The position numbers and the translations under genes are program-made. This document shows, piece by piece, positions 8,909 to 19,893 of a stretch of DNA of 64,000 nt; position 1 is the stretch's first letter, and the number at the start of each line of letters is the position of its first letter. The DNA comes from Rhodococcus sp. H36-A4. Its GTDB lineage: Bacteria; Actinomycetota; Actinomycetes; Mycobacteriales; Mycobacteriaceae. The notes under the pieces were generated by a model. That model saw nothing but the letters and a program-made list of their open reading frames with translations, had not been told where the DNA came from and did not search any database. The DNA is taken from the NCBI RefSeq assembly GCF_027158005.1, contig NZ_JAPVLQ010000002.1:186001-250000 (forward strand), given 5' to 3'.

Positions 8909-11900
8909 GAGCTGCCTCCATGATCGCTTCGTCCACGTCCGCGCCGTTCTTCTCGGCTTCGGAGATGGCCAGCAGTACCTTCTTGTAGTCGCGCGGCATG
9001 ACCTTCACGAAATGGTTCACCTGCTGTGACCAATCGTTGAGGATTCGCTCTGCAACTTCGGATCCCGTTTCCTCGTGATGACGGGTGACGATGTCTTTCA
9101 ACCAGATGAACTCGTCGCCTTCGATATCCTCGATATCGACCAGCTCGGTGTTCAGGTTCGCCTCGAACGTCTTGGCCGGGTCGAAGACGAATGCGACGCC
9201 GCCGGACATGCCGGCACCGAAGTTCCGGCCCGTCTCACCGAGGACGACGACCTTGCCACCGGTCATGTACTCGCAACCGTGGTCGCCGACACCCTCGACG
9301 ACGGCCACCGCGCCGGAGTTACGTACTGCAAAGCGCTCACCGACGACGCCTCGGATGAGGGCTTCACCATTGGTGGCACCGAACAGGAAGACGTTGCCGC
9401 CGATGATGTTGTCCTCGGCGACGAAGCCTTCGGGAGCATCGAGCGAGGGCCGCATGATGATGCGTCCACCGGAAAGACCCTTGCCGACGAAGTCGTTGGC
9501 GTCGCCGTGGAGGCGAAGTGTCATTCCGGCCGGCACGAAGGCGCCGAAGCTGTTGCCCGCCGAGCCGGTGAAGGTGATATCGATGGTGTTCTCGGGCAGA
9601 CCGACGCCGCCGTACGCCTTGGTCACCTCATGGCCCAGCATGGTGCCGACCGTGCGGTTGACGTTGGTGATCTTCGAGGAGAACGACACCTTCTCGCCCT
9701 TGTCCAGAGCATTTCGACTCTGCACGATGAGCTGCTGATCGAGTGCTTTGTCGAGGCCATGATCCTGGGTACCGGTGTTGTAGAGGTCCTGGTTCATGAA
9801 CGCCGACTCGACCTCGTCGAGAATCGGCGACAAATCGAGCTTGGATGCCTTCCACGCGTCCTTCGCTGCGGTGGTGTCCAGTAGCGCCACCTGGCCGACG
9901 GCCTCGTTGAGGGTGCGGAATCCGAGCTCGGCCATCAGCTCGCGAACTTCCTCGGCGATGAACATGAAGAAGTTCTCCACGAACTCCGGTTGACCGGCAA
10001 AACGCTTGCGCAACAGCGGGTTCTGCGTGGCAACACCGACCGGGCACGTATCGAGGTGGCACACGCGCATCATGATGCATCCCGTCACGACGAGAGGCGC
10101 TGTTGCGAAACCGAATTCCTCACCACCGAGCAGAGCTGCAACCATGACGTCGCGTCCGGTCTTGAGCTGTCCGTCGACCTGGACGACGATGCGATCACGA
10201 AGACCGTTGAGCAACAAGGTCTGCTGCGTCTCGGCCAAACCGAGTTCCCACGGCCCGCCCGCATGCTTGACCGACGTCAGCGGCGTTGCACCGGTACCGC
10301 CATCGTGACCGGAGATGAGCACCACATCGGCGTGCGCCTTGGAGACACCCGCGGCGACGGTGCCGACGCCGAGTTCCGAGACGAGCTTGACGTGAATGCG
10401 TGCCTGCGGGTTGGCGTTCTTCAGATCATGGATCAGCTGCGCCAGATCCTCGATCGAATAGATATCGTGATGCGGCGGAGGCGAAATCAAGCCGACACCC
10501 GGCGTCGAGTGACGAACCTCGGCAACCCAGGGGTACACCTTGTGCGCCGGAAGCTGGCCGCCCTCACCGGGTTTCGCGCCCTGAGCCATCTTGATCTGAA
10601 TATCGGTGCAATTGGTCAAGTAGTGCGAGGTGACACCGAAGCGTCCCGACGCGACCTGCTTGATCGCACTGCGTCGCCAGTCACCGTTCTCGTCGGGCTC
10701 GAAACGCGAGACATCCTCCCCGCCTTCACCCGAATTCGAACGCGCACCGAGGCGGTTCATTGCGATCGCCAAAGTTTCGTGCGCCTCGGCGGAGATCGAA
10801 CCGTAGCTCATCGCTCCCGTCGAGAAACGTTTGACGATCTCCGACGCCGGTTCGACCTCTTCGATCGAAATCGACTGCCGGTCTTCGGTTTTGAAACGGA
10901 ACAGTCCGCGCAGCGATGCCAGGCGCTCCGACTGGTCGTCGACCATCTTCGTGTATTCCTTGAAGACGTCGTACTGGCCGGTGCGGGTGGAGTGCTGGAG
11001 CTTGAACACGGTGTCCGGGTTGAAGAGGTGGTACTCCCCTTCACGACGCCACTGGTACTCCCCGCCGGTCTCGAGCTCACGGTGCGCGCGCTCGTGCCGG
11101 TTGGTGAGATAGGCGATGCCGTGACGCGTCTGCACATCAGCGGCGATCTGGTCGAGATCGATACCGCCGAGCTGACTGTCGAGTCCGGTGAAATACTCGT
11201 CCACCAGGGTCTGCGCGAGGCCGATCACCTGGAACAGTTGCGCACCGGTGTACGACGCCAACGTCGAGATGCCCATCTTGGACATCACCTTCAGGACACC
11301 TTTGCCTGCCGCCTTGATGTAGTTGGCGACGGCCTTGTCGAGCTCGATATCAGCGAGAGCACCGCGCTCGATCATGTCCTCGATGGACTCGAACGCCATG
11401 TACGGATTGACCGCTGCCGCACCGAAACCGATGAGAAGCGCCATGTGGTGCACCTCGCGGGCATCACCGGACTCGATGATCAGGCCGACCTTGGTGCGGG
11501 TCTTCTCGCGGACCAAGTGCTGATGAACCGCTGAGGTCAGCAGCAGCGACGGGATCGGCGCGAGCTTCTCGCTGGATTCACGATCGGAGAGCACGACGAT
11601 GCGCGCTCCACCGGAAATCGCGGCAGATACCTGTGCCCGAATCGCCTCGAGCGACTGTCGAAGTCCCTCGCCGCCCTCGGCCACCGGATACAGACCGCGC
11701 ACGACCACCGAACGCAGGCCTTCCTGCGTGCCGTCGTCATTGATGTGGATCAGCTTGGACAGGTCGTCGTTGTGCAGGATCGGCGTCGGGAGCACGATCT
11801 GCTTGCACGCGTCGGCGCCAGGGTCGAGCAGGTCGCCCTCGGGTCCGATGGTGCCGCCGAGGCTCGTGACGATCTCTTCACGGATCGCGTCGAGCGGCGG

Positions 11901-13490
11901 GTTGGTGACCTGCGCGAACAGCTGCGAGAAGTAGTCGAACAACATCCGCGGGCGGGCCGAGAGAACCGCAATCGGAGTGTCGGTACCCATCGAGCCGATG
12001 GCCTCGGCCCCGGTCTTCGCCATCGGCGAGAGAAGAACGCTCAGCTCCTCGGTGGTGTACCCGAAGATCTGCTGACGGATGAGAACGCGATCGTGCGGCA
12101 TGTGCACATGCGGGCGGTCGGGCAGATCGTCGATCTCGGTGAGACCGTCGTCGAGCCATTGCTGATACGGGTGCTCCGCAGCGAGCTCGTCCTTGATCTC
12201 GTCGTCGGAAACGATGCGACCCTGAGCGGTGTCCACGAGAAACATCCGTCCGGGCTGGAGACGAACCTTGCTGACGACCTTCGCCGGATCGATGTCGAGC
12301 ACACCGACCTCGGACGCCATGATGACGAGACCGTCGTCGGTGATCCACAGCCGGCTCGGGCGCAGACCGTTGCGGTCCAGCACTGCCCCGATGACGGTGC
12401 CGTCGGTGAAGCACACCGAGGCCGGTCCGTCCCAGGGCTCCATCAGCGAAGAGTGGTACTGGTAGAACGCACGACGGGCGGGATCCATGCTCTCGTGACG
12501 CTCCCAGGCCTCCGGGATCATCATGAGTACGGCATGCGGAAGACTGCGGCCGCCGAGGTGCAAGAGTTCGAGTACTTCGTCGAAACGAGCTGTGTCACTT
12601 GCACCGTGGGTGACGACGGGGAAGATCTTCTTCAGCGCGTCGGGACCGCCGAAGACATCGGAGGTGATGAGGGCCTCGCGGGCACGCATCCAGTTCTCGT
12701 TGCCGGTCGCGGTGTTGATCTCGCCGTTGTGTGCGACGCGACGGAACGGGTGCGCCAGCGGCCACGACGGGAACGTGTTGGTCGAGAAACGTGAGTGCAC
12801 AAGTCCGAGTGCGCTTTCGACACGATCATCCTGCAGATCGATGTAGAAGCCCTTGAGCTGTGGAGTCGTCAACATGCCCTTGTAGACGAACGTCTGCGAG
12901 GACAGGGACGGGAAGTACACGGTCTCGCGGCCGGGGCCGCCTTTGCCGGGCCCCTGTTCGCCAAGCTCGTGCTCGACGCGTTTGCGGATGACGAATGCGC
13001 GACGCTCGAGATCCATATCCGTGACGGAGGAATCGGAAGAGCCGAAGAACAACTGACGGAACGTGGGCATCGCATCTCGCGCAAGTGCCCCGAGAGAGGA
13101 GTCGTCGGTGGGAACATCGCGCCAGCCCAGAACGGTCAGGCCCTCGTTCTCGACGATCTTCTCGACGTCCTCGCACGCCCGAGCGGCATCGACTTTGCCT
13201 TGCGGCAGAAAAGCGATTCCGGTGGCGTATGCGCCCGCGGCGGGCAGTTCGAAATCGACGACGGCTCGGAAGAACGCGTCCGGCACCTGAATGAGGATTC
13301 CAGCGCCGTCGCCGGTGTTGGGTTCGGAACCGGCGGCGCCCCGATGCTCGAGATTGACCAGCGCAGTGATGGCCTTTTCGACGATGTCACGGCTACGGCG
13401 ACCGTGTATGTCCACCACGAACGCAACTCCACAGGAGTCATGCTCGTTACGGGGGTCGTAGAGGCCTTGCGGGCCCGGAGTGTGCTTCAT
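8901..13490 (-). CDS. gltB: Glutamate synthase, large (alpha) subunit
   Basis: A 1529-aa ferredoxin/NADPH-type GOGAT large subunit: glutamine plus 2-oxoglutarate gives two glutamates. The N-terminal Ntn glutaminase has its nucleophile at Cys20 (HDSCGVAF), normally exposed by propeptide removal. A central and FMN-binding synthase domain follows, 3Fe-4S cysteines near 1135-1146 ([12 protein letters not shown]) and a glycine-repeat C-terminal domain. The start at 13488-13490 is set by the conserved [19 protein letters not shown]-terminus; the open frame upstream is not conserved-looking. First gene of the gltBD operon. Confidence 0.97.
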   Translation of the reverse strand: MKHTPGPQGLYDPRNEHDSCGVAFVVDIHGRRSRDIVEKAITALVNLEHRGAAGSEPNTGDGAGILIQVPDAFFRAVVDFELPAAGAYATGIAFLPQGKVDAARACEDVEKIVENEGLTVLGWRDVPTDDSSLGALARDAMPTFRQLFFGSSDSSVTDMDLERRAFVIRKRVEHELGEQGPGKGGPGRETVYFPSLSSQTFVYKGMLTTPQLKGFYIDLQDDRVESALGLVHSRFSTNTFPSWPLAHPFRRVAHNGEINTATGNENWMRAREALITSDVFGGPDALKKIFPVVTHGASDTARFDEVLELLHLGGRSLPHAVLMMIPEAWERHESMDPARRAFYQYHSSLMEPWDGPASVCFTDGTVIGAVLDRNGLRPSRLWITDDGLVIMASEVGVLDIDPAKVVSKVRLQPGRMFLVDTAQGRIVSDDEIKDELAAEHPYQQWLDDGLTEIDDLPDRPHVHMPHDRVLIRQQIFGYTTEELSVLLSPMAKTGAEAIGSMGTDTPIAVLSARPRMLFDYFSQLFAQVTNPPLDAIREEIVTSLGGTIGPEGDLLDPGADACKQIVLPTPILHNDDLSKLIHINDDGTQEGLRSVVVRGLYPVAEGGEGLRQSLEAIRAQVSAAISGGARIVVLSDRESSEKLAPIPSLLLTSAVHQHLVREKTRTKVGLIIESGDAREVHHMALLIGFGAAAVNPYMAFESIEDMIERGALADIELDKAVANYIKAAGKGVLKVMSKMGISTLASYTGAQLFQVIGLAQTLVDEYFTGLDSQLGGIDLDQIAADVQTRHGIAYLTNRHERAHRELETGGEYQWRREGEYHLFNPDTVFKLQHSTRTGQYDVFKEYTKMVDDQSERLASLRGLFRFKTEDRQSISIEEVEPASEIVKRFSTGAMSYGSISAEAHETLAIAMNRLGARSNSGEGGEDVSRFEPDENGDWRRSAIKQVASGRFGVTSHYLTNCTDIQIKMAQGAKPGEGGQLPAHKVYPWVAEVRHSTPGVGLISPPPHHDIYSIEDLAQLIHDLKNANPQARIHVKLVSELGVGTVAAGVSKAHADVVLISGHDGGTGATPLTSVKHAGGPWELGLAETQQTLLLNGLRDRIVVQVDGQLKTGRDVMVAALLGGEEFGFATAPLVVTGCIMMRVCHLDTCPVGVATQNPLLRKRFAGQPEFVENFFMFIAEEVRELMAELGFRTLNEAVGQVALLDTTAAKDAWKASKLDLSPILDEVESAFMNQDLYNTGTQDHGLDKALDQQLIVQSRNALDKGEKVSFSSKITNVNRTVGTMLGHEVTKAYGGVGLPENTIDITFTGSAGNSFGAFVPAGMTLRLHGDANDFVGKGLSGGRIIMRPSLDAPEGFVAEDNIIGGNVFLFGATNGEALIRGVVGERFAVRNSGAVAVVEGVGDHGCEYMTGGKVVVLGETGRNFGAGMSGGVAFVFDPAKTFEANLNTELVDIEDIEGDEFIWLKDIVTRHHEETGSEVAERILNDWSQQVNHFVKVMPRDYKKVLLAISEAEKNGADVDEAIMEAARG

Positions 13491-14265
13491 ACCTAGCCTT
13501 CGGATAAGTCCAGCTTTCAAGTACGCCAGAGCGGCTCGGCACAGATCACCGGCCGTCGCGGACGGCTGTTGGGTGCCGTTCGCCGTTGAAGCAGCACCCC
13601 CGAGCGTCGGTCCTTGCCTACCGTCGAGCAGATCAGCTCGGGGGCACACGCAAGCCTCGTTCGGGTGGATCGGCCGTTTGTACGCCGGTCCAATGACAAA
13701 CGATAAATCAGTACCCTGGTAACACTGCAAATAAGGTTAACCTATTAACGCCCTCGAGCTGGGGGTTCGCAAAACTTTTTATAAGTCCATATCGACCCCT
13801 GCGCTCCGGTTTCGTACGCGAGAAGCACCCCGAGAGAGACACTGCCCGGAATTCACGTCGGGCTCACAATCCGGGTGTCACCAAAGGACATCGGGAAACA
13901 ACGTCGGTGTAATTCGTCACCTGGGTTCGGCGAAAGTGCGCCCGCCGAGTCCAGGGCGGCCGCCCGCAGTGCGGCCGAAAGCCGGATTGCACTCGGCGAA
14001 CAGTGCATTGGGCACCGACCAGTCCGACACCTGACGTTCGGATCCGGTCTTCGCAGCGGTGCCGCAGCCAAGGGAAACAGTCCGGCTCGAGCTGGACCGA
14101 CTTACTGTGCTACCTCGAATTCTCGCAGCTCAAAGGGCTCAGAGACCGGGCCCTGCGGGCTAGGGTGAGGACAACGACAGTGTCATCTCCAGTGTTTTGC
14201 TGTGTTTACGAGCACAGTGCCGACACCACCGTCCTGGTGCGCAGGCAACAGAAGGGAACAGATTT
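13491..14265. other. Divergent intergenic region gltB / BCCT
   Basis: 775 bp between divergent genes; I see no convincing gene. The gltB-proximal part contains an AT-rich stretch (13690-13800) with the perfect 10-bp palindrome AGGTTAACCT (13734-13743), a plausible operator or promoter element. A weak -10-like TAGGGT (14161-14166) lies about 100 bp upstream of the transporter start. Small open frames here have arginine/serine-rich shadow composition. Confidence 0.5.
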
Positions 14266-16317
14266 GTGAGTTCATCGGTCGAGGATTCCAAGCCAGATGT
14301 GGCCGAAGAACCGGAGGCTCGATCGCGGGTGAACTGGCGGGTCTTCGTACCCGCTGCACTGTTCACTCTTGCGATTACGATCTGGGCGCTGATCGCACCG
14401 GAGAACGCGGAGAGTGTGCTCGGCAGCGCAGTGACATGGACGTCGGACTGGTTCGGATGGTTCTACGTGGCGCTGGTCGCAATCGTGCTCGTTTTCGTTC
14501 TTTACCTGGCCTTCTCGGGGTTCGGCAATCTCAAACTGGGGCCCGCTCACTCGCAACCGGAGTTCGGGTTGCTGTCATGGGCGTCGATGCTCTTCGCCGC
14601 CGGCATCAGCACCGATCTGATGTACTTCGCCGTCTCCGAGCCGGTGACGCAGTACCTCCAACCACCGAGCACCGAAGCCGGTTCAGTGGATGCTGCCCGT
14701 GAGGCGACCGTATGGACGCTCTTCCACTACGGAATCAGCGGATGGGGCCTCTACGCCCTGATGGGGATCGCGTTGGCCTACTTCGCGTATCGGAAAAATC
14801 AGCCGCTGGCGATCCGCTCGGCACTCGCGCCCATCTTCGGCAAACGCGTCAAGGGTGTGCTGGGCGACACTGTCGACTTCGCTGCACTACTCGGAACGAT
14901 CTTCGGCGTGGCGACCTCACTGGGAATCGGTGTCGTGATGATCAACGTGGGACTGAACGTAGTTTTCGGACTGGAGGTCAGCACCGGTGTCGAAATCGGC
15001 ATCGTCGCCGTCGGTGTTGCCATTGCCACACTTTCGGCCACCTCGGGCGTGGACAAGGGCATCAAGATTCTCTCGCTCCTCAACGTGTTCTTGGCATTCG
15101 CACTGTCGATCTGGGTGCTCGTCATGGGCCAAACCCAGTTCCTGCTCGACGCCCTGGTTCTGAACGTCAGTGACTTCGGTCGACTTTTCCCGAACATGGT
15201 CGGTCAGACCTTCGCGTTCGAGGACACCGGCACATGGATGACCGACTGGACGCTGTTCTTCTGGGCCTGGTGGATCGCGTGGGCCTCGTTCGTCGGCCTT
15301 TTCCTTGCGCGGATCTCTCGAGGCCGCACCATCCGCCAGTTCGTACTCGGGACTTTGACGATCCCCTTTCTCTACATCCTCATGTGGGCCTCGGTCTACG
15401 GAAACTCTGCCCTCCAGCGGGTTCGCGGCGGTGACAGCGAATTCGGCGAACAAGCGATCCTCAACCCGGAGGGCGCGTTCTACGAACTACTGAGGGACTA
15501 CCCGGCCTTCATCTTCATCGCCGCCCTCGCCACCTTCACCGCTCTTCTCTTCTACGTCACGTCCGCCGACTCGGCCGCGCTGGTGATGGCCAACCTCTCC
15601 TCGCACCTACCGAGCCCGCAACACGACGGGAACGCGCCGCTTCGCATCTTCTGGGCGCTGGCGACAGGCGGTCTGACCGTTGCCATGCTCGTCGTAGGCG
15701 GCGTCGGAGCTTTGCAGAATGCTGCGGTCATCATGGGCTTGCCCTTCGCCTTCGTCATCATCCTCGTCATGATCGGGCTCTACCGGTCGCTGAGAGTGGA
15801 GACTTTCCGGATCGAAAGCGTCGAGCAGAGTTTGCCGGGGTCGCTCTCGGTCCGCACCGGAGGAAACCGCGGAGTCGACTGGTCCTGGCGCCACCGACTC
15901 AGTCGGGTTCTCAGATTCCCCGGCGAGGACCGGGTGCGAGAGTTCGGACGCGAGGTGGTGTTGCCGAGTTTCAACGAGGTCGTCGAAGAAATGCGGGCCC
16001 AAGGGATCGATGCTCGATGCGGTCCCGTCGACGACACCGAGGACTGCGACATGTACGAACTCGAGGTGGGTGCAGACCACGCTCATCCGTTCCGCTATCA
16101 GGTGTGGCGACGCAAGGTCGCCATCCCGTCCTTCGGGCTGACTCTGCCTCGAACCGAAGACGAGTACTACCGGATGGAGGTCTATCTGGACGGTGGTTCC
16201 GGTCAGGGATACGACATCATGGGATATACGAAAGACCAGGTCATCGAAGATATCCTGGACCATTACGAAGGGCACCTTACTTTCCTCCAGCTCGAAGAGA
16301 ACAGCGGCGGTTCTTGA
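14266..16317 (+). CDS. BCCT-family choline/glycine betaine transporter
   Basis: A 683-aa protein with about 12 TM helices and a long (about 160-aa) hydrophilic C-terminal tail, the BetT-type architecture in which the tail senses osmotic state. The BCCT signature is clear: DWTLFFWAWWIAWASFVG followed by LARISRGRTIRQF. I choose the GTG at 14266 (ribosome-binding site GAAGGGA) over an earlier in-frame ATG at 14197 that adds 23 non-family residues. Located upstream of betB and betA, so it most likely imports choline for oxidation to glycine betaine. Confidence 0.9.
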   Translation: MSSSVEDSKPDVAEEPEARSRVNWRVFVPAALFTLAITIWALIAPENAESVLGSAVTWTSDWFGWFYVALVAIVLVFVLYLAFSGFGNLKLGPAHSQPEFGLLSWASMLFAAGISTDLMYFAVSEPVTQYLQPPSTEAGSVDAAREATVWTLFHYGISGWGLYALMGIALAYFAYRKNQPLAIRSALAPIFGKRVKGVLGDTVDFAALLGTIFGVATSLGIGVVMINVGLNVVFGLEVSTGVEIGIVAVGVAIATLSATSGVDKGIKILSLLNVFLAFALSIWVLVMGQTQFLLDALVLNVSDFGRLFPNMVGQTFAFEDTGTWMTDWTLFFWAWWIAWASFVGLFLARISRGRTIRQFVLGTLTIPFLYILMWASVYGNSALQRVRGGDSEFGEQAILNPEGAFYELLRDYPAFIFIAALATFTALLFYVTSADSAALVMANLSSHLPSPQHDGNAPLRIFWALATGGLTVAMLVVGGVGALQNAAVIMGLPFAFVIILVMIGLYRSLRVETFRIESVEQSLPGSLSVRTGGNRGVDWSWRHRLSRVLRFPGEDRVREFGREVVLPSFNEVVEEMRAQGIDARCGPVDDTEDCDMYELEVGADHAHPFRYQVWRRKVAIPSFGLTLPRTEDEYYRMEVYLDGGSGQGYDIMGYTKDQVIEDILDHYEGHLTFLQLEENSGGS

Positions 16318-16377
16318 CCGCTACAACCGCACGGACAGCCCTATCAGCACAACCCACGCAGCAAGGAGACCAGCCTC

Positions 16378-17850
16378 ATGCCCAAGACGTTGTTTATCGA
16401 TGGTGAGTGGACCTCTGCGGTCAACGGCGGAACTCGGGAGATCCACTGCCCGGCGAACGGCGAACTCGTCGGCACCGTCGACGAGGCAGATGGTGCCGAT
16501 ACCGCAGCGGCCATCGCCGCCGCCCGACGCGCATTCGACGCCGGAGTATGGAGTTCCACCTCTGCGAGCGATCGTGGCGCGTTGTTGTTACGGGTCGCTG
16601 ATGCGATCCAACAACGTAAGGACGAGTTCGCCCGCGCCGAGTCACTCGATACGGGCAAGCGCCTCGTGGAGAGCGAAATAGACATGGACGACATCAGTGC
16701 CAGCTTCCGCTATTTCGGGGTGCTCGCCGGGCAGCAGGCGGGGCGGGTCGTGGATCCGGGAATGCCCGACGTCGTGAGCAAGGTCGTGTACGAGCCCATC
16801 GGTGTCTGCGGAATGATCACCCCCTGGAACTACCCTCTCCTGCAGGTGGCGTGGAAGGTGGCACCCGCTCTCGCAGCGGGCAACACATTCGTACTCAAGC
16901 CCAGCGAACTCACCCCGCACACTGCGATGCTTCTGATGGATGTACTCGATGGGCTCGGACTACCGGCGGGCGTGGCGAACCTCGTGCTCGGCGCCGGTGC
17001 CACCGCGGGCGCGCCGTTGTCGGAACATCCCGATGTCGACATGGTCTCGTTCACCGGCGGGCTCGCGACGGGCCGCGTGGTCGCTGCAGCGGCAGTGCAG
17101 ACGGTCAAGAAGGTGGCGCTCGAACTCGGCGGGAAGAACCCCAATGTCGTCTTCGCCGACGCCGACTTCGATGCGGCCGTCGACAATGCCCTCAACGCAG
17201 CCTTCGTACACAGCGGCCAGGTGTGCTCGGCAGGAGCGCGTCTCATCGTCGAGGAGTCCATCCACGACCGCTTCGTTCAGGAGTTGATCCGGCGGGCCAA
17301 GCAGATTCGCTTGGGCGGGCCATTCGACGAAGCTGCGGAGACGGGTCCGCTCATCTCGGCGGACCATCGTGACAAGGTCACCGCCTACGTCGACGCAGGC
17401 ATCGCGGAAGGTGCCGTCGTCGGCTGCGGCGCCGAATGGGGCACCGGTGAACTCGAGGCGGGTTTCTACTATCTGCCGACGGTCCTAGACGGCTGTAACA
17501 CCGCAATGTCGGTGGTTCAGGAAGAGGGCTTCGGTCCCGTCGTCACCGTGGAGACCTTCCGCACGGAGGAGGAGGCCATCGCCATCGGCAACGACACTCG
17601 GTACGGGCTCGCCGCAGGCGTCTGGAGCCAGGACGCCGGAAAGACCGAACGCGTGGCAGCGCGGTTGCGCCACGGCACTGTGTGGATCAACGACTTCCAC
17701 CCCTACCTGCCACAAGCCGAGTGGGGCGGATTCGGCATGTCGGGCAACGGCCGCGAACTGGGTCCGACCGGTCTGGCCGAATACCAGGAGATCAAGCACA
17801 TCTACCAGAACCTCCGGCCCGCGGTCACCGGCTGGTTCCCGCAGCACTGA
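16378..17850 (+). CDS. betB: Betaine-aldehyde dehydrogenase
   Basis: A 490-aa NAD(P)-dependent aldehyde dehydrogenase. The general-base glutamate is in ALELGGKNPN, the catalytic cysteine in GQVCSAGARL, and the oxyanion asparagine in MITPWNYPLL. The ATG start has an AAGGAG ribosome-binding site 60 bp after the transporter stop. Neighbours (choline transporter, GMC choline dehydrogenase) support betaine aldehyde as substrate; from sequence alone another aldehyde would be possible. Confidence 0.88.
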   Translation: MPKTLFIDGEWTSAVNGGTREIHCPANGELVGTVDEADGADTAAAIAAARRAFDAGVWSSTSASDRGALLLRVADAIQQRKDEFARAESLDTGKRLVESEIDMDDISASFRYFGVLAGQQAGRVVDPGMPDVVSKVVYEPIGVCGMITPWNYPLLQVAWKVAPALAAGNTFVLKPSELTPHTAMLLMDVLDGLGLPAGVANLVLGAGATAGAPLSEHPDVDMVSFTGGLATGRVVAAAAVQTVKKVALELGGKNPNVVFADADFDAAVDNALNAAFVHSGQVCSAGARLIVEESIHDRFVQELIRRAKQIRLGGPFDEAAETGPLISADHRDKVTAYVDAGIAEGAVVGCGAEWGTGELEAGFYYLPTVLDGCNTAMSVVQEEGFGPVVTVETFRTEEEAIAIGNDTRYGLAAGVWSQDAGKTERVAARLRHGTVWINDFHPYLPQAEWGGFGMSGNGRELGPTGLAEYQEIKHIYQNLRPAVTGWFPQH

Positions 17851-17865
17851 GCACACCACCGATTC

Positions 17866-17895
17866 TTCGGTTCGGTTCGGTTCGGTTCGGTTCGG
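17866..17895 (+). repeat. (TTCGG)6 pentanucleotide microsatellite
   Basis: Six uninterrupted TTCGG copies in the 67-bp betB-betA spacer, ending a few bases before the betA ribosome-binding site (AAGGAGAGG) and 22 bp before the ATG. Such short tandem repeats are prone to slipped-strand copy-number change; here it would change the leader and spacing, not a reading frame. Confidence 0.95.
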
Positions 17896-17917
17896 TACAA
17901 GGAGAGGCGCAAGAAAC

Positions 17918-19471
17918 ATGTCCGAAAAGCGATTCGATTACGTGGTCGTCGGTGGCGGCAGCGCCGGCGCGGCCGTGGCGGCACGTCTCAGTGAGGACTC
18001 GTCCGTCACCGTCGCGTTGGTCGAGGCCGGCCCCAGCGACGTCGGCGTCGACGCAGTCCTCCAGCTCACCCGCTGGCCTGCACTGCTCGGATCAGGTTTC
18101 GACTGGGACTATCAGATCGAACCGCAAGAGCACGGTAACTCGTTCATGCGCCAGTCGCGGGCGAAGGTGCTGGGTGGCTGTTCTTCACACAACTCGTGCA
18201 TCGCTTTTTGGCCGCCGGCCGAGGATCTCGACGAGTGGGCCGGCAAGTACGGTGCCATCGGCTGGGATTCCGATCAGATGCTGCCGCTGCTTCGAAAGCT
18301 CGAGAACAACGACCAACCGGGCACGCACCACGGTCACGACGGGCCGGTGCGCATCCGGAACATCGAAGCCGTGGACCCGGCGGGTGTGGCGATACTCGAA
18401 GCGTGTGAGCAAGCCGGCATCCCCACCGTGCAGTTCAACAACGGCACGGTTGTCGAGGGCGCCGGGTTCTTCCAGGTGAACGCGCTGGCGGACGGCGTGC
18501 GGTCCTCGTCTTCGGTGTCTTATCTACACCCGGTCATGAACACGCGCAGCAACCTCGAGGTCCTCACCGGTCTCTGGGTCAAGAAGCTCATCATCGACGC
18601 GGACAAACGATGCAGGGGCGTACAGGTTCTGAACCCGGACCTGGTGCACACCGACATCATCCACGCCGACCGTGAGGTCATCGTCTCGGCCGGCGCCATC
18701 GACTCCCCCAAGTTGCTCATGCTCTCCGGCATCGGCCCGGCCGACCACCTACGCGAGTTAGGTGTCGAGGTGGTGGTGGATTCACCCGGCGTCGGCTCGC
18801 ACATGCAGGATCACCCAGAGGGCGTCATCTCGTGGGACGCGAAGAAACCGATGGTCACCGAGTCGTTGCAGTGGTGGGAAATAGGAATCTTCACCCGCAT
18901 CGACAAGGAACGCGACCGACCGGACCTGATGTTCCATTTCGGCAACACCCCTTTCGACATGCACACGTTGCGCCAGGGCTACCCCACCTCGGAGAATGCG
19001 TTCTGTCTGACCCCGAATGTCACGGATGCACGGTCGCGCGGCACAGTCCGTCTGCGCAGCCGAGACTTCCGCGACAAGCCGCGGGTCGATCCGAAGTACT
19101 TCTCGGACCCATACGACATGCAGATCATGACCTACGGGATCAAGCTGGCCCGCGAGATCGTCGGGCAGCCTGCTATGGCCGAATGGGCGGGAATGGAGTT
19201 GTTCCCAGGTGACGACGTACGCACCGACGACGAGATCGCCGACTACATCACGCGCACCCACAACACCGTCTACCACCCCACAGGCTCGGTATCGATGGGC
19301 GCGGCCGATAATCCCGATGCACCCCTCGATCCGCAGTTGCGGGTCAAGGGGGTACGCAACTTGCGCGTGGCCGATGCGTCGATCATGCCGAAAATCGTGG
19401 CCGTCAACCCCAACATCACCACGATGATGATCGGTGAAAAGTGCGCGGAGATGATCAAGAAGGGCACCTGA
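17918..19471 (+). CDS. betA: Choline dehydrogenase (GMC oxidoreductase)
   Basis: A 517-aa FAD-dependent GMC-family enzyme. The N-terminal dinucleotide fold is GGGSAGAAVAARLSE (residues about 11-25), and GMC signature 1 appears as GGCSSHNSCIAFW. The C-terminal catalytic His region reads HNTVYHPTGSVSMG, followed by VNPNITTMMIGEK. Choline oxidation to betaine aldehyde is inferred from the transporter-betB-betA neighbourhood. Other GMC enzymes accept other alcohols, so the assignment rests on context. Followed by a strong terminator. Confidence 0.85.
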   Translation: MSEKRFDYVVVGGGSAGAAVAARLSEDSSVTVALVEAGPSDVGVDAVLQLTRWPALLGSGFDWDYQIEPQEHGNSFMRQSRAKVLGGCSSHNSCIAFWPPAEDLDEWAGKYGAIGWDSDQMLPLLRKLENNDQPGTHHGHDGPVRIRNIEAVDPAGVAILEACEQAGIPTVQFNNGTVVEGAGFFQVNALADGVRSSSSVSYLHPVMNTRSNLEVLTGLWVKKLIIDADKRCRGVQVLNPDLVHTDIIHADREVIVSAGAIDSPKLLMLSGIGPADHLRELGVEVVVDSPGVGSHMQDHPEGVISWDAKKPMVTESLQWWEIGIFTRIDKERDRPDLMFHFGNTPFDMHTLRQGYPTSENAFCLTPNVTDARSRGTVRLRSRDFRDKPRVDPKYFSDPYDMQIMTYGIKLAREIVGQPAMAEWAGMELFPGDDVRTDDEIADYITRTHNTVYHPTGSVSMGAADNPDAPLDPQLRVKGVRNLRVADASIMPKIVAVNPNITTMMIGEKCAEMIKKGT

Positions 19472-19484
19472 GCAGGCACAAAAG

Positions 19485-19516
19485 AAAGCCCGGCCGAAGC
19501 AATTCGGCCGGGCTTT
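19485..19516 (+). terminator. Intrinsic terminator of the bet operon
   Basis: Perfect 14-bp stem AAAGCCCGGCCGAA / TTCGGCCGGGCTTT (19485-19498, 19503-19516) with a GCAA tetraloop, 13 bp past the betA stop. The right arm ends in TTT followed by CCGTGTG, so the U-tract is short. Confidence 0.9.
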
Positions 19517-19553
19517 CCGTGTGTTCATCGCGACATCTCGGTCGTAGATAAAC

Positions 19554-19589
19554 CACTGGCCGCAGCGAACGAATCAGCTGCGACCAGTG
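19554..19589 (-). terminator. Intrinsic terminator downstream of tRNA-Leu
   Basis: A 13-bp stem with one G-U pair: arms 19577-19589 and 19554-19566 when read on the minus strand, beginning 3 bp after the tRNA discriminator base and followed by GTTTATC. Faces the bet terminator, isolating the two transcripts. Confidence 0.7.
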
Positions 19590-19592
19590 TTG

Positions 19593-19675
19593 TGGGCGGA
19601 GGGGGACTTGAACCCCCACGTCCCGAAGGACACTGGCACCTGAAGCCAGCGCGTCTGCCATTCCGCCACCCGCCC
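19593..19675 (-). tRNA. tRNA-Leu (anticodon CAG)
   Basis: Folds as a class II tRNA on the minus strand: acceptor GGGCGGG / TCCGCCC with a terminal G-U pair, anticodon stem CTGGC-loop TTCAGGT-GCCAG giving anticodon CAG, a variable arm TGTCC-TTCG-GGACG, and a T arm GGGGG-TTCAAGT-CCCCC. No encoded CCA. Confidence 0.97.
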
Positions 19676-19893
19676 GGGTGACCGGTGAACGTTAACACGC
19701 ACATCCGGCGACGAAGAAATCGAGAAGTAGACCGTTCAGCGCACGGGTGCTTACCGACCCGCAACGTATATCATGCATGGACGAAGACCTCGAGCAGACA
19801 CGCGTTCGCGGTCACGCGTTCGGTTCCTACTCGAAGTTGGTTCCTCGAGCAGGAACGATGCAGACCGAGCACTATAAGGGAGGGAAGGTCACC

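Noticed and set aside
9990..11534. 514-aa open frame antisense to gltB
   Set aside because: Arg/Asp/His-rich shadow of a highly conserved high-GC gene; no family features or ribosome-binding site.
13491..13730. 80-residue N-terminal extension of GltB
   Set aside because: The [18 protein letters not shown] start and the position of the catalytic cysteine fix the start at 13490.
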